Counted from the first letter of the stretch, positions 16,939 through 26,825 are shown. The stretch: DNA of 64,000 nucleotides from Fimbriimonadales bacterium (GCA_025061985.1 JANXAW010000026.1:29742-93741); one strand, 5' to 3'. Notes: generated by a model from the sequence alone, not told the origin. Translations and numbers: made by a program.

Positions 16939-16944
16939 AGAATA
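16939..16944 (-). promoter_or_regulatory. -10 box of polyprenyl synthase gene, decides start
   Basis: GG-TATTCT on the minus strand. It lies 7 nt before ATG 16931 but only 1 nt before ATG 16937, so the first ATG would be upstream of the transcript. Confidence 0.5.
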
Positions 16945-17008
16945 CCTATGCTTTGCAGGAATCACAGCAAGGCAAGAGATACTATTAGGTTAGAGGAGGA
17001 TGACGACG

Positions 17009-18592
17009 ATGGTTTTCAAGAGCCCATACGCAGATGTGACCATTCCCGACATCGGCGTCGTTCAAATGGTCTACCAGCACGCTTTGGAGTACGGCGACAA
17101 GCCCGCAATGATTGATGGTCCCACAGGGCGCACCCTTACCTACCGCCAGTTGTATGGGGGCGTGCGGCGCGTAGCGGGCAACCTCGCCAAGCGTGGGCTG
17201 CAAAAAGGCGATGTGGTCGGCATCTACAGCCCCAACCTGCCTGAGTACGCTTTGGCATTCCACGGAGTCGTGTTGGCAGGCGGAGTCGTCACCACAGCAA
17301 ACCCCCTCTACACTGCCGATGAGTTAGCTTACCAGCTACGCGACTCTAACGCCAAGTTCCTAATCACGGTTCCCCCCTTGCTAGACAAGGCACGCGAGGC
17401 AGCGGCGAAATCGAATGTGCAAGAGGTATTCGTGATTGGCGAAGCGGAGGGTGCTACGCCGTTTACTGAGTTGCTTGCCGAAGCAGAGCCGCCCGAAGTG
17501 CCACTCAACCCCGCCGAAGACCTCGTGGTACTGCCCTACTCCAGTGGCACAACGGGCTTGCCCAAAGGCGTGATGCTCACCCACCGCAACCTCGTGGCAA
17601 ATATGGCGCAAATACTCGGCTCAGGCGTAAACCTCCAACCTGACGATCGCGCAATCGGCGTGCTGCCGTTTTACCACATCTACGGCATGCTGGTCATCCT
17701 CAACCTCTGCCTCTACAAAGGCATGACCATCGTCACGATGCCGCGCTTTGACTTGGAGCAGTTCCTCAAGATTATGCAAGACTACAAGATTACGCGCGCA
17801 AACCTTGTACCCCCGATTATCTTGGCACTGGCAAAGCACCCAATCGTAGACAACTACGACCTCTCACACCTGCAGATTATCACATCGGGTGCAGCGCCGC
17901 TTAGTGCTGATTTAGCAGAAGCGTGCGCAAAACGCTTGAATTGCATCGTGCTTCAGGGCTACGGGCTGACCGAGACGAGCCCTGTCACCCACCTCAATCC
18001 AGAAGACCCCGCCCGTATCAAGCTCGGCTCGGTGGGCGTGCCGATCGCTAACACCGAGTGTATGGTGGTGAGCTTGGAGACGGGCAACCCGCTGGGCGTG
18101 CGTCAAGAGGGCGAAATCTGGATTCGCGGCCCACAAGTGATGAAGGGCTACCTCAACAACCCTGATGCCACTGCGCAGACGATTACGCCCGAAGGCTGGC
18201 TGCGCACGGGTGATGTGGGCTACGTGGATGAGGATGGCTACTTCTACATCGTTGACCGCGTCAAGGAGATGATCAAGTATAAGGGGTTGCAAATCGCGCC
18301 CGCGGAGCTGGAGGCAGTGCTGCTTACGCACCCTGCCGTAGCAGATGCTGCCGTTATTCCCAGCCCCGATGAGGAAGCAGGCGAAGTGCCCAAAGCCTTC
18401 GTGGTGCTCAAGGGGCAAGCTACCGCTGAAGAACTAATGGAGTATGTCGCCGCGCGCGTTGCCCCCTTCAAGAAAATTCGGCGCGTGGAGTTTGTAGAGC
18501 AGATCCCCAAGTCGCCGTCGGGCAAAATCCTGCGCCGTGTGCTGGTGCAGCAAGAGCGCGAGCGCGCCGCTTCCCAAGGCGGAACTGGATAG
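17009..18592 (+). CDS. Acyl-CoA ligase (4-coumarate/long-chain fatty acid CoA ligase-like)
   Basis: An ANL-superfamily adenylating enzyme of about 527 residues that activates a carboxylic acid to an acyl-CoA through acyl-AMP. The P-loop-like motif YSSGTTGLPKGVMLTH, QGYGLTETSPV, the hinge GWLRTGDVGYVDEDGYFYIV, DRVKEMIKYKG and the catalytic lysine in PKSPSGKILRR are all intact. It resembles plant 4CL and bacterial FadD13-like enzymes; the substrate cannot be told. Two ATGs are in frame: 17000 abuts an AGAGGAGG directly, while 17009 lies 9 nt after it and is preferred. A TACTAT at 16979-16984 may be the promoter. Confidence 0.9.
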   Translation: MVFKSPYADVTIPDIGVVQMVYQHALEYGDKPAMIDGPTGRTLTYRQLYGGVRRVAGNLAKRGLQKGDVVGIYSPNLPEYALAFHGVVLAGGVVTTANPLYTADELAYQLRDSNAKFLITVPPLLDKAREAAAKSNVQEVFVIGEAEGATPFTELLAEAEPPEVPLNPAEDLVVLPYSSGTTGLPKGVMLTHRNLVANMAQILGSGVNLQPDDRAIGVLPFYHIYGMLVILNLCLYKGMTIVTMPRFDLEQFLKIMQDYKITRANLVPPIILALAKHPIVDNYDLSHLQIITSGAAPLSADLAEACAKRLNCIVLQGYGLTETSPVTHLNPEDPARIKLGSVGVPIANTECMVVSLETGNPLGVRQEGEIWIRGPQVMKGYLNNPDATAQTITPEGWLRTGDVGYVDEDGYFYIVDRVKEMIKYKGLQIAPAELEAVLLTHPAVADAAVIPSPDEEAGEVPKAFVVLKGQATAEELMEYVAARVAPFKKIRRVEFVEQIPKSPSGKILRRVLVQQERERAASQGGTG

Positions 18593-18602
18593 CCTGCAAA
18601 CG

Positions 18603-18646
18603 GAGTGGACGCCCTCGCATCGCTGTCGGCGGGGGCGTCCGCACTC
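18603..18646. terminator. Inverted repeat after the acyl-CoA ligase gene
   Basis: GAGTG-G-GACGCCC (from 18603) pairs with GGGCGTCC-G-CACTC (to 18646), a stem of about 12-13 bp with one bulge. It begins 11 nt after the stop. No T-run follows; possibly a factor-dependent terminator. Confidence 0.4.
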
Positions 18647-18734
18647 TGGTAGGATGACACCTTTGCTGGTGCGAGACGACGGTGCGGGACGCCTTCGTAT
18701 CCTGTGCAACAACTAGTCGGAGAGCGCTCCACCC

Positions 18735-19616
18735 ATGGCGTCCCCTACTCTCAGCATCTGCATCGTGAACTGGAACACGCGCGAGTTGCTTCGCGCGTGC
18801 CTGCGCTCCCTTTACCGCTACCCGCCGTCAGAGCCGTTTGAGGTAATCGTGGTGGATAATGCCTCGCCCGACGGCAGTGCTGAAATGGTGCGCGCCGAGT
18901 TTCCCCAAGTGTTGCTGATCGCTAACTCCGAAAACTTTGGCTACGCGAAGGGCAACAACCAGGCGATGGAGCGCGCGCAGGGCGAGTTCGTGCTGCTGCT
19001 CAACCCCGACACAGAAGTGTTTGAGGACACCTTGCAGAACGCAATTGCGTTCATGCGTGCCCATCCTGAGGCAGGAGCAATCGGCGCCAAGCAACTGTTC
19101 CCCGACGGGCGTGTGCAAGCCTCCGTGCGCGGCTTCCCAACCCCTGCTAACTTGCTGTTTGAGGTATCGGGGTTGGCTTGGGTCTTTCCACGCTCGCGCC
19201 TACTTGGCGGCTACCGCATGCGCTGGTTCACCTACGATACCCTCGCCGAAGTCGATCAGCCGATGGCAACCTTCCTAATGACCCGCCGCACCGTTATCCA
19301 GCAGGTAGGGCTAATGGATGAGGCATTCCCGCTCTTTTTCAACGATGTGGACTGGTGCTACCGCATCAAGCAGGCAGGTTGGCGCATCTACTTCGTGCCC
19401 GAAGTGCGCATTTTGCACCACGGGGGCGCCAGCACAAAGCAAGTGCGCTTAGAAGCAATCCGCGAGTCGCATCGCGCCCTAGAACGGTTTTATCAGAAGC
19501 ACTACAAAGAACGGCTCAATCCGCTCCTCTACGCGCTTTGCATCGGCGCGATTCGGTTTGGGGGGCTTGTGCGCGTGTGGTACGCACGCTGGCAACAAAC
19601 TCGCCCGCGCTCCTAA
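18735..19616 (+). CDS. Glycosyltransferase family 2 (rhamnosyltransferase-like)
   Basis: A 293-residue GT-A fold transferase likely acting on cell-surface polysaccharide. The strand SICIVNWNTRELL, VVDNASPDGSAEM, NFGYAKGNNQA and the metal-binding region LLLNPDTEV are typical of the WbbL/rhamnosyltransferase-like subgroup. FFNDVDWCYRIKQAGW carries the ED/DD-type catalytic segment, here NDVDW. HHGGASTKQ near the C-terminus is another group hallmark. No membrane segment is clear. It stands alone, without a polysaccharide cluster, so the acceptor is unknown. Confidence 0.9.
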   Translation: MASPTLSICIVNWNTRELLRACLRSLYRYPPSEPFEVIVVDNASPDGSAEMVRAEFPQVLLIANSENFGYAKGNNQAMERAQGEFVLLLNPDTEVFEDTLQNAIAFMRAHPEAGAIGAKQLFPDGRVQASVRGFPTPANLLFEVSGLAWVFPRSRLLGGYRMRWFTYDTLAEVDQPMATFLMTRRTVIQQVGLMDEAFPLFFNDVDWCYRIKQAGWRIYFVPEVRILHHGGASTKQVRLEAIRESHRALERFYQKHYKERLNPLLYALCIGAIRFGGLVRVWYARWQQTRPRS

Positions 19617-19732
19617 CCAAACCGCTTCGCCAATCGGCGCGCCAGCAGAAATGGCTGCTGCACCTCGCTGAACACTTGGGCGGTACCTCAAGCAGCAGGA
19701 ACCCTTCCCCTCGCGTCTAACACACACTACCA

Positions 19733-22447
19733 ATGGCACGGATAGCACTATTGGTTGCAGGGATGGCGATCGTGGCACAGCTGGCGTTTAGTCAACACCC
19801 GCGTCCTGACTTTGAGCGCACCCTTTGGCAGTCGCTGAACGGCACTTGGGAGTTCCAGTTTGACCCTCAGAACATAGGCATTCAGCAGAACTGGCAGAGT
19901 TTGCCCAAGCCCTACGAGCGTACAATCCGCGTGCCCTTCGCGTGGGAAAGCAAGCTTAGCGGAATCGGCGATACGATGTTTAAGGGCGTTGCGTGGTATC
20001 GCCGTGAGTTCAGCCTACCCGAAAAGTGGCGCGGCAAACGGATTTGGCTCTGCTTCGGCGCCGTGGACCACCACGCCACTGTGTGGATCAATGGCGAGCG
20101 CGTGGGTGAGCACGAAGGCGGCTACTCCGAGTTCCGTTTTGACATTACCCCTTATGTGCGCTTTGACCGACCGAACACGGTAGTGGTGCGCGTGGAAGAC
20201 CATACTGACCGCTCCACCCCCTTAGGCAAGCAAACGCCTGAGTGGTACACCAGCGTAAGCGGCATCTGGCAAAGCGTGTGGCTGGAAGCTACAGGCGCCG
20301 CAGCAATCCAGCGCTTCCGAATCATCCCTCTTGCGAATGAAGCGGGCGTGCCCACAGGTGTGATAGAGTTCATCGTGGAAATAGACCGTGCCCAACAGCA
20401 CGAGCCGCTCCAGTTGGAGCTGCGCTCACGCAACCGTCTCTTCCCAACGCGGCGCTTCGGCATCTTAGAAGGCGAAACCTCCAAAACTTTCCGCTTGGTG
20501 CTGGAAAACCCGCGCCTCTGGACGCCCGAGAATCCGCACCTATACCCCTTCGAGCTGCGTCTGCTCTCAAAGGACGGTAAGCGCTTGCAGGATGCCGTGC
20601 GGGGCTATTTCGGCGTGCGCACAGTACGCTGGGGCACCTACAAAGGCTCTGAGTTCAGCTACGTGCTGCTCAACGGCAAACCGATTTACTTGCGTGGCGT
20701 ATTAGACCAATCCTATAACCCTGACGGGCTGTACACTGCCCCTGATGATGCGTTCCTCAAGCGCGATATTCTGCTTGCAAAGCAAGCGGGCTTCAACATG
20801 CTGCGCATCCACATCAAAGCCGACGAGCCACGCAAACTCTACTGGGCAGATAAACTGGGCATTTTGGTGCAAGCAGACATCCCCTGTTTCTATGTGCCTT
20901 CCGAGCGCGCCCGAACCCTGTTTGAAAAAACCCTGCGCGACCAAATTTTGCGCGATTTCAACCATCCTTGCATTATCGCGTGGACTATCTTCAACGAAGA
21001 GTGGGGCATCGGCGCGCTTAGCCCTGAAAACCGCGCCCATCGCGTGGAATGGGTGCTGCAGATGGTACGCCTTGCGCGTAGCTTAGACCCAACCCGCCTC
21101 GTTCACGACAACTCAGGTTGGGCACACCTGGAGACAGACCTCAACTCGTTCCACTGGTACGGGCGGAATGTTGACCTGTTTCGCCAGCAGTACCAGACAG
21201 TGAACCGCCAAGAAGTAGGCAAAGACAAGACTTGGAACTATATCGACGGGCGGCGCAGCCGTGGAGAGCCATTCGTCAATAACGAGTTTGGCTACGTCGC
21301 CGCTTTCGACGGCGATGGTGACTGGTCGTGGGGCGGGCTGGCATTGCTCAACACCCTGCGCAGCTTAGATAAGCTGGTGGGTTACACCTACACAGAACTC
21401 ACCGATATCGAGTGGGAACACAATGGCGTTTACAACTATGACCGCAGCCCCAAAGAGTACGGCTTCGATTTTTGGGCGCCGGGGATGAGTTTACGCGACC
21501 TGTTCGCAGAAGACTTTCTGGTGTTGGACGTGCCCGCTATCAAGCGCGCCACGCGGGGCGAAGTAGCGCAAGTACCAATCTTGTTTAGCCACTACTCAGG
21601 GCGCTTCGCAGAGAGACCTTTTACGCTCTTCTATCGGCTGGACTACATTGACGCGTTGGGCAACCGCCACCGAGGGCGAGTTCATCGACAGGTTTTCGCG
21701 CGTACACCTGCTTATCAACTGGTGCCCCTAACGATTGCAGTAGTGCGACTACCCAACGAGCCGTGTTTAGCGACGCTGGTGGTGTGGGCAGAGGATTGGG
21801 AGCGGCGGCGCGTGCACATCAACTACACGCAGTGGCTGGTGGACATTGAATCGTTGCCGAAGGTGGAAATCAAGCGAGGGCAGGTCATCTTACGCTTTGC
21901 GCCTACCGAATACACTGTTAGTGAGTTTAGCGTGCAAAGCAAGCCAGACCGCCCCTTGCAAGGCAAGCATTGGGCACGCGGGCACGGCTGTGTGGAATAT
22001 GCTCTCACGATCCCCCAAGGCATATCCATTGCGGACATTCGGCGCATTCGCTTGCGGATGGAGGTCGGGGCACGCGCAGGACGCGAGAAAGTAGACTGGG
22101 CACAACGCATTCATCCTGAAGACTACCCGCAAACCGACGGCAAGAAGTATCCTTCGCGCGTGCTGGTAGAAATCGCAGGTGAGCGCGCTGCCACGTGGGA
22201 GCTGCCCGACGACCCCGCCGACGCACGTGGTGTGCTATCGCATTGGGCAGGGATTGAACGCGGCTCCTACGGCTACTTGCGCGAGGCAGTGCTAAAGATG
22301 AATCCCGTTATCCGCGCCCGCATTCAGCAAGAGCGTAAACTAACTATCCGACTCATTGTGCCTCCCGACCTGCCAGGTGGTATCGCCATCTACGGCGCCA
22401 CAATGGGCTGCTACCCTTTGGAGCCGACGGTGATCCTTGAACTCTAG
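19733..22447 (+). CDS. Secreted glycoside hydrolase family 2 enzyme
   Basis: A 904-residue GH2 glycosidase with a signal peptide (residues 1-21, ending AFSQ). Domain order: sugar-binding jelly roll (about 25-180, with LNGTWEFQFDP and GVAWYRREF), immunoglobulin-like sandwich (about 185-290), then the catalytic TIM barrel (about 295-590). NHPCIIAWTIFNEEWG holds the acid/base Glu422. The probable nucleophile is Glu518 in VNNEFGY. A C-terminal beta-rich part of about 290 residues follows. GH2 covers beta-galactosidases, beta-glucuronidases, beta-mannosidases and others; the aromatic-rich motifs do not let me choose. The gene is monocistronic and convergent with tsf. Confidence 0.9.
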   Translation: MARIALLVAGMAIVAQLAFSQHPRPDFERTLWQSLNGTWEFQFDPQNIGIQQNWQSLPKPYERTIRVPFAWESKLSGIGDTMFKGVAWYRREFSLPEKWRGKRIWLCFGAVDHHATVWINGERVGEHEGGYSEFRFDITPYVRFDRPNTVVVRVEDHTDRSTPLGKQTPEWYTSVSGIWQSVWLEATGAAAIQRFRIIPLANEAGVPTGVIEFIVEIDRAQQHEPLQLELRSRNRLFPTRRFGILEGETSKTFRLVLENPRLWTPENPHLYPFELRLLSKDGKRLQDAVRGYFGVRTVRWGTYKGSEFSYVLLNGKPIYLRGVLDQSYNPDGLYTAPDDAFLKRDILLAKQAGFNMLRIHIKADEPRKLYWADKLGILVQADIPCFYVPSERARTLFEKTLRDQILRDFNHPCIIAWTIFNEEWGIGALSPENRAHRVEWVLQMVRLARSLDPTRLVHDNSGWAHLETDLNSFHWYGRNVDLFRQQYQTVNRQEVGKDKTWNYIDGRRSRGEPFVNNEFGYVAAFDGDGDWSWGGLALLNTLRSLDKLVGYTYTELTDIEWEHNGVYNYDRSPKEYGFDFWAPGMSLRDLFAEDFLVLDVPAIKRATRGEVAQVPILFSHYSGRFAERPFTLFYRLDYIDALGNRHRGRVHRQVFARTPAYQLVPLTIAVVRLPNEPCLATLVVWAEDWERRRVHINYTQWLVDIESLPKVEIKRGQVILRFAPTEYTVSEFSVQSKPDRPLQGKHWARGHGCVEYALTIPQGISIADIRRIRLRMEVGARAGREKVDWAQRIHPEDYPQTDGKKYPSRVLVEIAGERAATWELPDDPADARGVLSHWAGIERGSYGYLREAVLKMNPVIRARIQQERKLTIRLIVPPDLPGGIAIYGATMGCYPLEPTVILEL

Positions 22448-22558
22448 AGGAGACGCTCCCCTGAACCCTCCTGCAAGCTCTTTTGCTATGTAAGGAAGGA
22501 CCTTAGGAGGGAGTTCAAGGCTTTGCCCCTTGCAGGTTCCCCCCACGAGGGGGGCCCG

Positions 22559-22596
22559 AAAAAAAAAACTCGGTTCCCCCTTCCCAGGGGTGAACC
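22559..22596 (-). terminator. Intrinsic terminator of the rpsB-tsf operon
   Basis: On the minus strand GGTTC-A-CCCC, a 7-nt loop and GGGGGAACC form a hairpin (22596-22572), then GAG and ten consecutive T residues (22568-22559). A longer alternative stem CCCCCTTCC/GGAAGGGGG (22609-22601 with 22584-22576) overlaps it. It lies about 30 nt after the tsf stop. A near-copy of the hairpin occurs downstream of dnaN. Confidence 0.8.
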
Positions 22597-22624
22597 TTAT
22601 GGAAGGGGGTTGCTACAACGCAGT

Positions 22625-23494
22625 TTAGGAGGATGGCCCGATTTCTAAGCGCACGAAGCGCACCACCTTCAGGTCGCCTGCCGTTTTGAGCAACTCGCCG
22701 ATGGTCTTAGATTCGTCCTTGTAAAACGGCTGCTCCAGCAGGGCGACGCGCTGGATGAAGTTTTTGTTCACGCGCCCTCGCGCGATGTTTTCAGCGATGT
22801 TTGCGGGTTTGCCTTCGTTGAGGGCGCGCTGCTTCTCGATTTCCAGCTCTTGCTGCAGCACCTCAGCGGGGATCTCGTCTTTGCTAAGGTACTTGGGCGC
22901 GCCCCATGCGACTTGAATAGCGATTTCGTGGGCAAGGTGGCGCATTGTATCGGGATCGGCATTACCCGTCAGCACGACCATCGTGCCCACGAGCTTGTTG
23001 TGGTGGATGTAGACGTCTACGATACCGTTTTCACCTTCAGGCACGCGCGCCACTGCGTAGTTTTGGAAGGCGATGCGCTCGCCTGTCTTACCCATCACCA
23101 ACTCGATCAGTTTTTCAACGGTGGTATTCGGATCTCCGAATGAGGGGCGCTGGAGCAAGGTGTCCATCTTGCCTTCCTCGCCGAGTGCGAGGGCGTGGCG
23201 CACCAGCTCGTCCGCGAGTTTCTGGAACTCCTCGTTTCGCGCCACGAAGTCGGTTTCGCAGCGCAGGTCAATCAGGGCGCCAGCGCGTCCATCCTCGCTG
23301 ATGATACCTGCGATCACGCCCTGATTTACCTCTTTGGTGGCGCGCTTGGTGGCGATGATGGCGCCTTTCTGGCGCAAGATGAGGCGGGCTTTCTCCAAAT
23401 CCCCGCCCGCTTGCTCCAGCGCCTGCTTGCAGTCCATAAACCCTGCACCAGTTTCATCGCGTAACTCCTTGATCAGTTGAGGGCTGATGTTCAT
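22625..23494 (-). CDS. tsf: Translation elongation factor Ts
   Basis: Guanine-nucleotide exchange factor that recycles EF-Tu. From ATG 23494 it has 289 residues, the full-length bacterial form. The N-terminal UBA-like part [20 protein letters not shown] is diagnostic, and the core contains [21 protein letters not shown] and [13 protein letters not shown]. The ATG overlaps the rpsB stop (ATGA), with a GGAGGAGG site inside rpsB. The longer frame starting at 23545 lies within rpsB and is not used. This is the conserved rpsB-tsf order. Confidence 0.97.
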   Translation of the reverse strand: MNISPQLIKELRDETGAGFMDCKQALEQAGGDLEKARLILRQKGAIIATKRATKEVNQGVIAGIISEDGRAGALIDLRCETDFVARNEEFQKLADELVRHALALGEEGKMDTLLQRPSFGDPNTTVEKLIELVMGKTGERIAFQNYAVARVPEGENGIVDVYIHHNKLVGTMVVLTGNADPDTMRHLAHEIAIQVAWGAPKYLSKDEIPAEVLQQELEIEKQRALNEGKPANIAENIARGRVNKNFIQRVALLEQPFYKDESKTIGELLKTAGDLKVVRFVRLEIGPSS

Positions 23495-24384
23495 CGGTAC
23501 TCCTCCTCCAGATCCTCCAAGCGATGGCGTTTCATTAACTCCCACTCTCTACCCATTGCCTCCTCTTCAGAGAGGCGGGATTCACCCACAGCGATTTCCT
23601 CGCCGAACATCTTGCCGTATTCGGCAACCTGTTCGGGCGAAAGCGGCGCTTCTTCCTCAACCACAGGCATTTCCTCAGGAATGACCTCGGCACCTTGCCA
23701 TTCAAGCTGCTTCTCCTCGATAATCGCATCGGCAATCCGCCCCGCAATGAGCCGAATGGAGCGGATGGCATCATCGTTGCCAGGGATAGGATAATCCACC
23801 TCCTCAGGGTCGCAGTTTGTGTCTACGATAGCGATGGTGGTGATTCCTAGGCGTTGGGCTTCCGCGACTGCTGTGTGCTCCTCTTTGATATCTACAATGA
23901 ACAGTGCAGCAGGCAAGCCGGGCATCTCTTTGATGCCGCCGAGGTTGCGCTCAAGCTTTTCGTATTCTTTGCGCAAGCGTGCCGCCTCTTTTTTGGGGAT
24001 GCGATCCAGCTCACCTTCCTGGATCATCCGCTCCAGTTCCTTGAGGCGCTTGATGCGCATTTGGATGGTGCGGAAGTTGGTCAGCGTGCCTCCCAGCCAG
24101 CGGTGCGTAATATAGTACTGGCGGCAGCGCAGAGCAGCCTCCTTAATGGCATCGCGCGCTTGTTTCTTCGTGCCCACAAACAAGATGTGCCCACCGTTGT
24201 TGACAATCTCTTTGACGGCTTTCTGTGCTTTGTCAAACATCTCGATAGTCTTGTGAAGGTCGATGATGTGGATGCCGTTGCGTGCGCCGTAGATGTAGCG
24301 CCGCATGTTTGGGTGCCACTTGCGGGTGGGATGCCCAAAATGCACCCCCGCCTCCAGTAACTCGCGTATCGTTAGCTCTGCCAT
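23491..24384 (-). CDS. rpsB: 30S ribosomal protein S2
   Basis: Small-subunit protein S2 of 297 residues. The N-terminus [54 protein letters not shown] and [12 protein letters not shown] are unmistakable. It is longer than the ~240 residue E. coli protein because of an acidic, glutamate-rich C-terminal tail (about 235-297), which also encodes the Shine-Dalgarno site of tsf. The ATG at 24384 has a CCGGAGGTGAA site. Its leader is structured (see the separate entry), which suggests autoregulation. Confidence 0.97.
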   Translation of the reverse strand: MAELTIRELLEAGVHFGHPTRKWHPNMRRYIYGARNGIHIIDLHKTIEMFDKAQKAVKEIVNNGGHILFVGTKKQARDAIKEAALRCRQYYITHRWLGGTLTNFRTIQMRIKRLKELERMIQEGELDRIPKKEAARLRKEYEKLERNLGGIKEMPGLPAALFIVDIKEEHTAVAEAQRLGITTIAIVDTNCDPEEVDYPIPGNDDAIRSIRLIAGRIADAIIEEKQLEWQGAEVIPEEMPVVEEEAPLSPEQVAEYGKMFGEEIAVGESRLSEEEAMGREWELMKRHRLEDLEEEYR

Positions 24385-24498
24385 CGGTTCACCTCCGGGT
24401 TAGTTGCCACCCGCGCCGTCTACCGCGCTTACGATCTGAGCGAGCGCACTCAGACACCCCAGCGCGTCGGGCGCGGTACGAGATGCCAGCAAAGTATA
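24385..24498 (-). promoter_or_regulatory. rpsB promoter and candidate S2 leader structure
   Basis: On the minus strand GGG-TATACT (24498-24493) is followed by a leader of about 100 nt. It is closed by a perfect 8-bp long-range helix TACCGCGC/GCGCGGTA (24478-24471 with 24428-24421). Inside sits a hairpin with arms CTGAG/CTCAG (24453-24449 with 24440-24436). The Shine-Dalgarno site lies just outside the closing helix. Ribosomal S2 operons in other bacteria carry autoregulatory leaders; whether this is one is inference. Confidence 0.45.
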
Positions 24499-24546
24499 CC
24501 CAACCTGCGCACGAGGGGCGAGCCCAAGTCGCGGAGGCAACCACCG

Positions 24547-25383
24547 TTAGGCAAGCTGATGCCACCACCACAGCCATGGTGCGCTGAACAGAAAGCTGTC
24601 GAACCGATCCAGCACTCCTCCGTGCCCCGGCAAAATCCTACCAAAGTCCTTCACGCCCACTGCGCGTTTGAGTGCGGACTCAAACAGGTCGCCCAGTTGC
24701 CCCAACACGCCTACCCCCAGCCCTGCCACAGTAGCCCAGGTAGGGGTGTAGCCGAGCATTGTCCCGCCGACACTGCCTATCAGCACACAGAGTATAAGGT
24801 TGGCGACAAAACCTTCAATTGTCTTTGCTGGGCTAATCAAAGTAGCGATTTTTCGCCTTCCTATGAACTTGCCGACGAAGTAGGCAGCTGTATCGCCCAT
24901 CCAGAGCATCGCAAACAGCCAGAGCACCACAAGTGCGCCCCGCTCAACCTGCCACGCCCCCAGCGTCGTGAGCGCGTAGTCCTCCCGCAGTCGCACCCCG
25001 AAGCTAAACAGCCAGCCAATATAGAGCATACCAAATGTGCCGTACCCTATGTTGTGGGCTACAGAGGTAATCCGCCCCAACCAAGCGCGTCCCAACTCAT
25101 ACAAGAGCGCCCCCAAGAAGACTGGCAGTAAGACGCGCGCAAGCGCAACGTCTGGCAACCACCAAGTCATAAATGGCAGGCAGGCTCCTGCAAGTAGCAA
25201 TACTGGGTTAGGTTGTACAGGGGGCTGCAGCGACGCAGCTCGATAGGTCCACGCAAACTCAACGGAGCCAACCAGCGCCAATAGGCTCAAAGACAGCCCA
25301 AAAAGACCGCCGCCGGGGGCGAAAATTGCTACCAGCATCAAAGGGATGCCGATAAGCGCGGTAAGCACGCGAAGGCGCAACAT
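24547..25383 (-). CDS. cdsA: Phosphatidate cytidylyltransferase
   Basis: Makes CDP-diacylglycerol from phosphatidate and CTP, the branch point of phospholipid synthesis, in the inner membrane. From ATG 25383 it has 278 residues and about eight membrane segments. The signatures are GDTAAYFVGKFIGRRKI, SPAKTIEGF and, near the end, LGDLFESALKR followed by GRILPGHGGVLDRFDS, the CDP-alcohol synthase motif with its metal-binding aspartates. It starts 10 nt after the NfeD-like gene stop, so they form an operon. The longer frame upstream overlaps nfeD and is not chosen. Confidence 0.94.
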   Translation of the reverse strand: MLRLRVLTALIGIPLMLVAIFAPGGGLFGLSLSLLALVGSVEFAWTYRAASLQPPVQPNPVLLLAGACLPFMTWWLPDVALARVLLPVFLGALLYELGRAWLGRITSVAHNIGYGTFGMLYIGWLFSFGVRLREDYALTTLGAWQVERGALVVLWLFAMLWMGDTAAYFVGKFIGRRKIATLISPAKTIEGFVANLILCVLIGSVGGTMLGYTPTWATVAGLGVGVLGQLGDLFESALKRAVGVKDFGRILPGHGGVLDRFDSFLFSAPWLWWWHQLA

Positions 25384-25393
25384 CAGGTCTCTT

Positions 25394-26722
25394 TTAGGCT
25401 TGTGCTTGCTGCTCCGATTCAGGCAGGGCGGGAGTGGGCTGCCACCGCACATACAAAGTCAGCCCGTCGACGCGATCTACCTTCACTAGCTCCCCTTCTT
25501 CTATCGGTGGGTCCAGAGCAATGGCGCGCCACAGAGAGCCGTCCACAAACACCATTCCCTCAGGGTCAAGGCGCGTGCGCACCTGCCCCGTCATGCCCAC
25601 CAGACGCTCTCGCCCACTTACCTTGCGACGGAACTGAGCTCGAATCCCTGAGTAGGCGATGAACGTAAACAGGGCAGCCGTCAGCGCCGTCATCGTGCCA
25701 ACTAGCCATAGGCTCACGCGGAACACAGGCGAGTCGGACTGGAACAAGATGATGGAACCGATGGCGAACGACACTAACGCCCCCGCCGTAAGGATACCAT
25801 GTGAACTTGTAAACAGCTCCGCCACAAACAGGGCGAACGCAAGCAAAATCAGGGCGACCCCCAACACATTAACAGGCAGCACAGAAGCAGCATACAACGC
25901 CAACAACAGCGCGATAATCCCAATGACGCCCGGAAAAGTAGCACCAGGGTTTTGCAATTCGCCTAGCAAGCCGTAAATTGCCAGCAGCATTAGAATGTAG
26001 AATACGTTCGGGTGCGCCAGGAATATCAGGAGCGACTCGCGCCACGTCTTGGGCACTTCGCGAAGAGGGACGTTGCGCGTGCGCAGCACCACCGTGCGCC
26101 CGCCAGCTAACCGCACAGAGCGTCCATCTATCTTCGCCAACAGTTCCTGCGGAGTGGTGGCAATCAGGTCTATCACGCGCTTCTCCAATGCTTCCGTTTC
26201 AGTAACGGATGCTGCCTCGGTGACCGCCTTGACCACCCAGTCGGCGTTGCGCCCACGCTGTTTAGCGATGGTCTTAGCATAGGCAATAGTGTCGCTCATT
26301 ACTTTGCGCTTCATATCTTTGGGGATGTCCTCTCCCCCCATGCTGACAGGTGTTGCGGCGCCGATGTTTGTGCCTGGCGCCATCGCGGCGATATTGGCAG
26401 CTACAGTGATAAACACCCCAGCCGAACCTGCGCGCGCTCCCGAAGGATACACGAACACGATCACGGGGATGGGACTGTTGAGGAAGGTGGTGGTGATGTC
26501 GCGCGTGGCTTGCATCTCACCCCCAGGGGTATCCAGTAAGACCATAAACGCCGCCGCGTTGGCTTTGACGGCGTCCGCATGCGCGCGCATAAGATAGTCC
26601 GCGGATGCGCGATGCACAATCTCTTTGAACTGGATGTAGTACACAGGGCGCGCTGTCCGCGGCTGCGCTCCCGCCGTCAGCAACATCCCCCACAGCAGTC
26701 CCCAGAACAGGTGCAGTCTCAT
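25394..26722 (-). CDS. NfeD-family membrane serine protease (ClpP/SppA class)
   Basis: A long-form NfeD protein (442 residues): signal peptide (1-19, ending AGAQ), ClpP-like Ser/Lys protease domain (about 25-230), four or five membrane helices (about 255-385), and a C-terminal OB-fold NfeD domain (about 390-435). LDTPGGEM, YPSGARAGSAG with the likely nucleophile Ser100, and DIPKDMKRKVMSD with the likely general-base lysine are present. Family members cleave membrane substrates, with stomatin-like proteins as known partners in archaea, and are tied to membrane quality control; no stomatin gene is adjacent. The ATG at 26722 is supported by a TAAAAT 7 nt upstream. Confidence 0.88.
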   Translation of the reverse strand: MRLHLFWGLLWGMLLTAGAQPRTARPVYYIQFKEIVHRASADYLMRAHADAVKANAAAFMVLLDTPGGEMQATRDITTTFLNSPIPVIVFVYPSGARAGSAGVFITVAANIAAMAPGTNIGAATPVSMGGEDIPKDMKRKVMSDTIAYAKTIAKQRGRNADWVVKAVTEAASVTETEALEKRVIDLIATTPQELLAKIDGRSVRLAGGRTVVLRTRNVPLREVPKTWRESLLIFLAHPNVFYILMLLAIYGLLGELQNPGATFPGVIGIIALLLALYAASVLPVNVLGVALILLAFALFVAELFTSSHGILTAGALVSFAIGSIILFQSDSPVFRVSLWLVGTMTALTAALFTFIAYSGIRAQFRRKVSGRERLVGMTGQVRTRLDPEGMVFVDGSLWRAIALDPPIEEGELVKVDRVDGLTLYVRWQPTPALPESEQQAQA

Positions 26723-26729
26723 CACCCTT

Positions 26730-26735
26730 ATTTTA
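26730..26735 (-). promoter_or_regulatory. -10 box of nfeD-cdsA operon, near-leaderless
   Basis: GGG-TAAAAT on the minus strand ends 7 nt before ATG 26722. Confidence 0.55.
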
Positions 26736-26825
26736 CCCAAGTAGGTATTATTCAATCTTGCTGCGGGGAAACAAAAACCCACGCATCCGCCGACAATTAG
26801 GCCTGAGGGAGGCGACGCTAGTGCG

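Noticed and set aside
22537..22568. Plus-strand hairpin CCCCCC-ACGA-GGGGGG followed by a poly-A run as a terminator of the GH2 gene
   Set aside because: A-runs do not terminate transcription on that strand; the T-run belongs to the minus-strand tsf terminator. The hairpin alone may still help the GH2 3' end.
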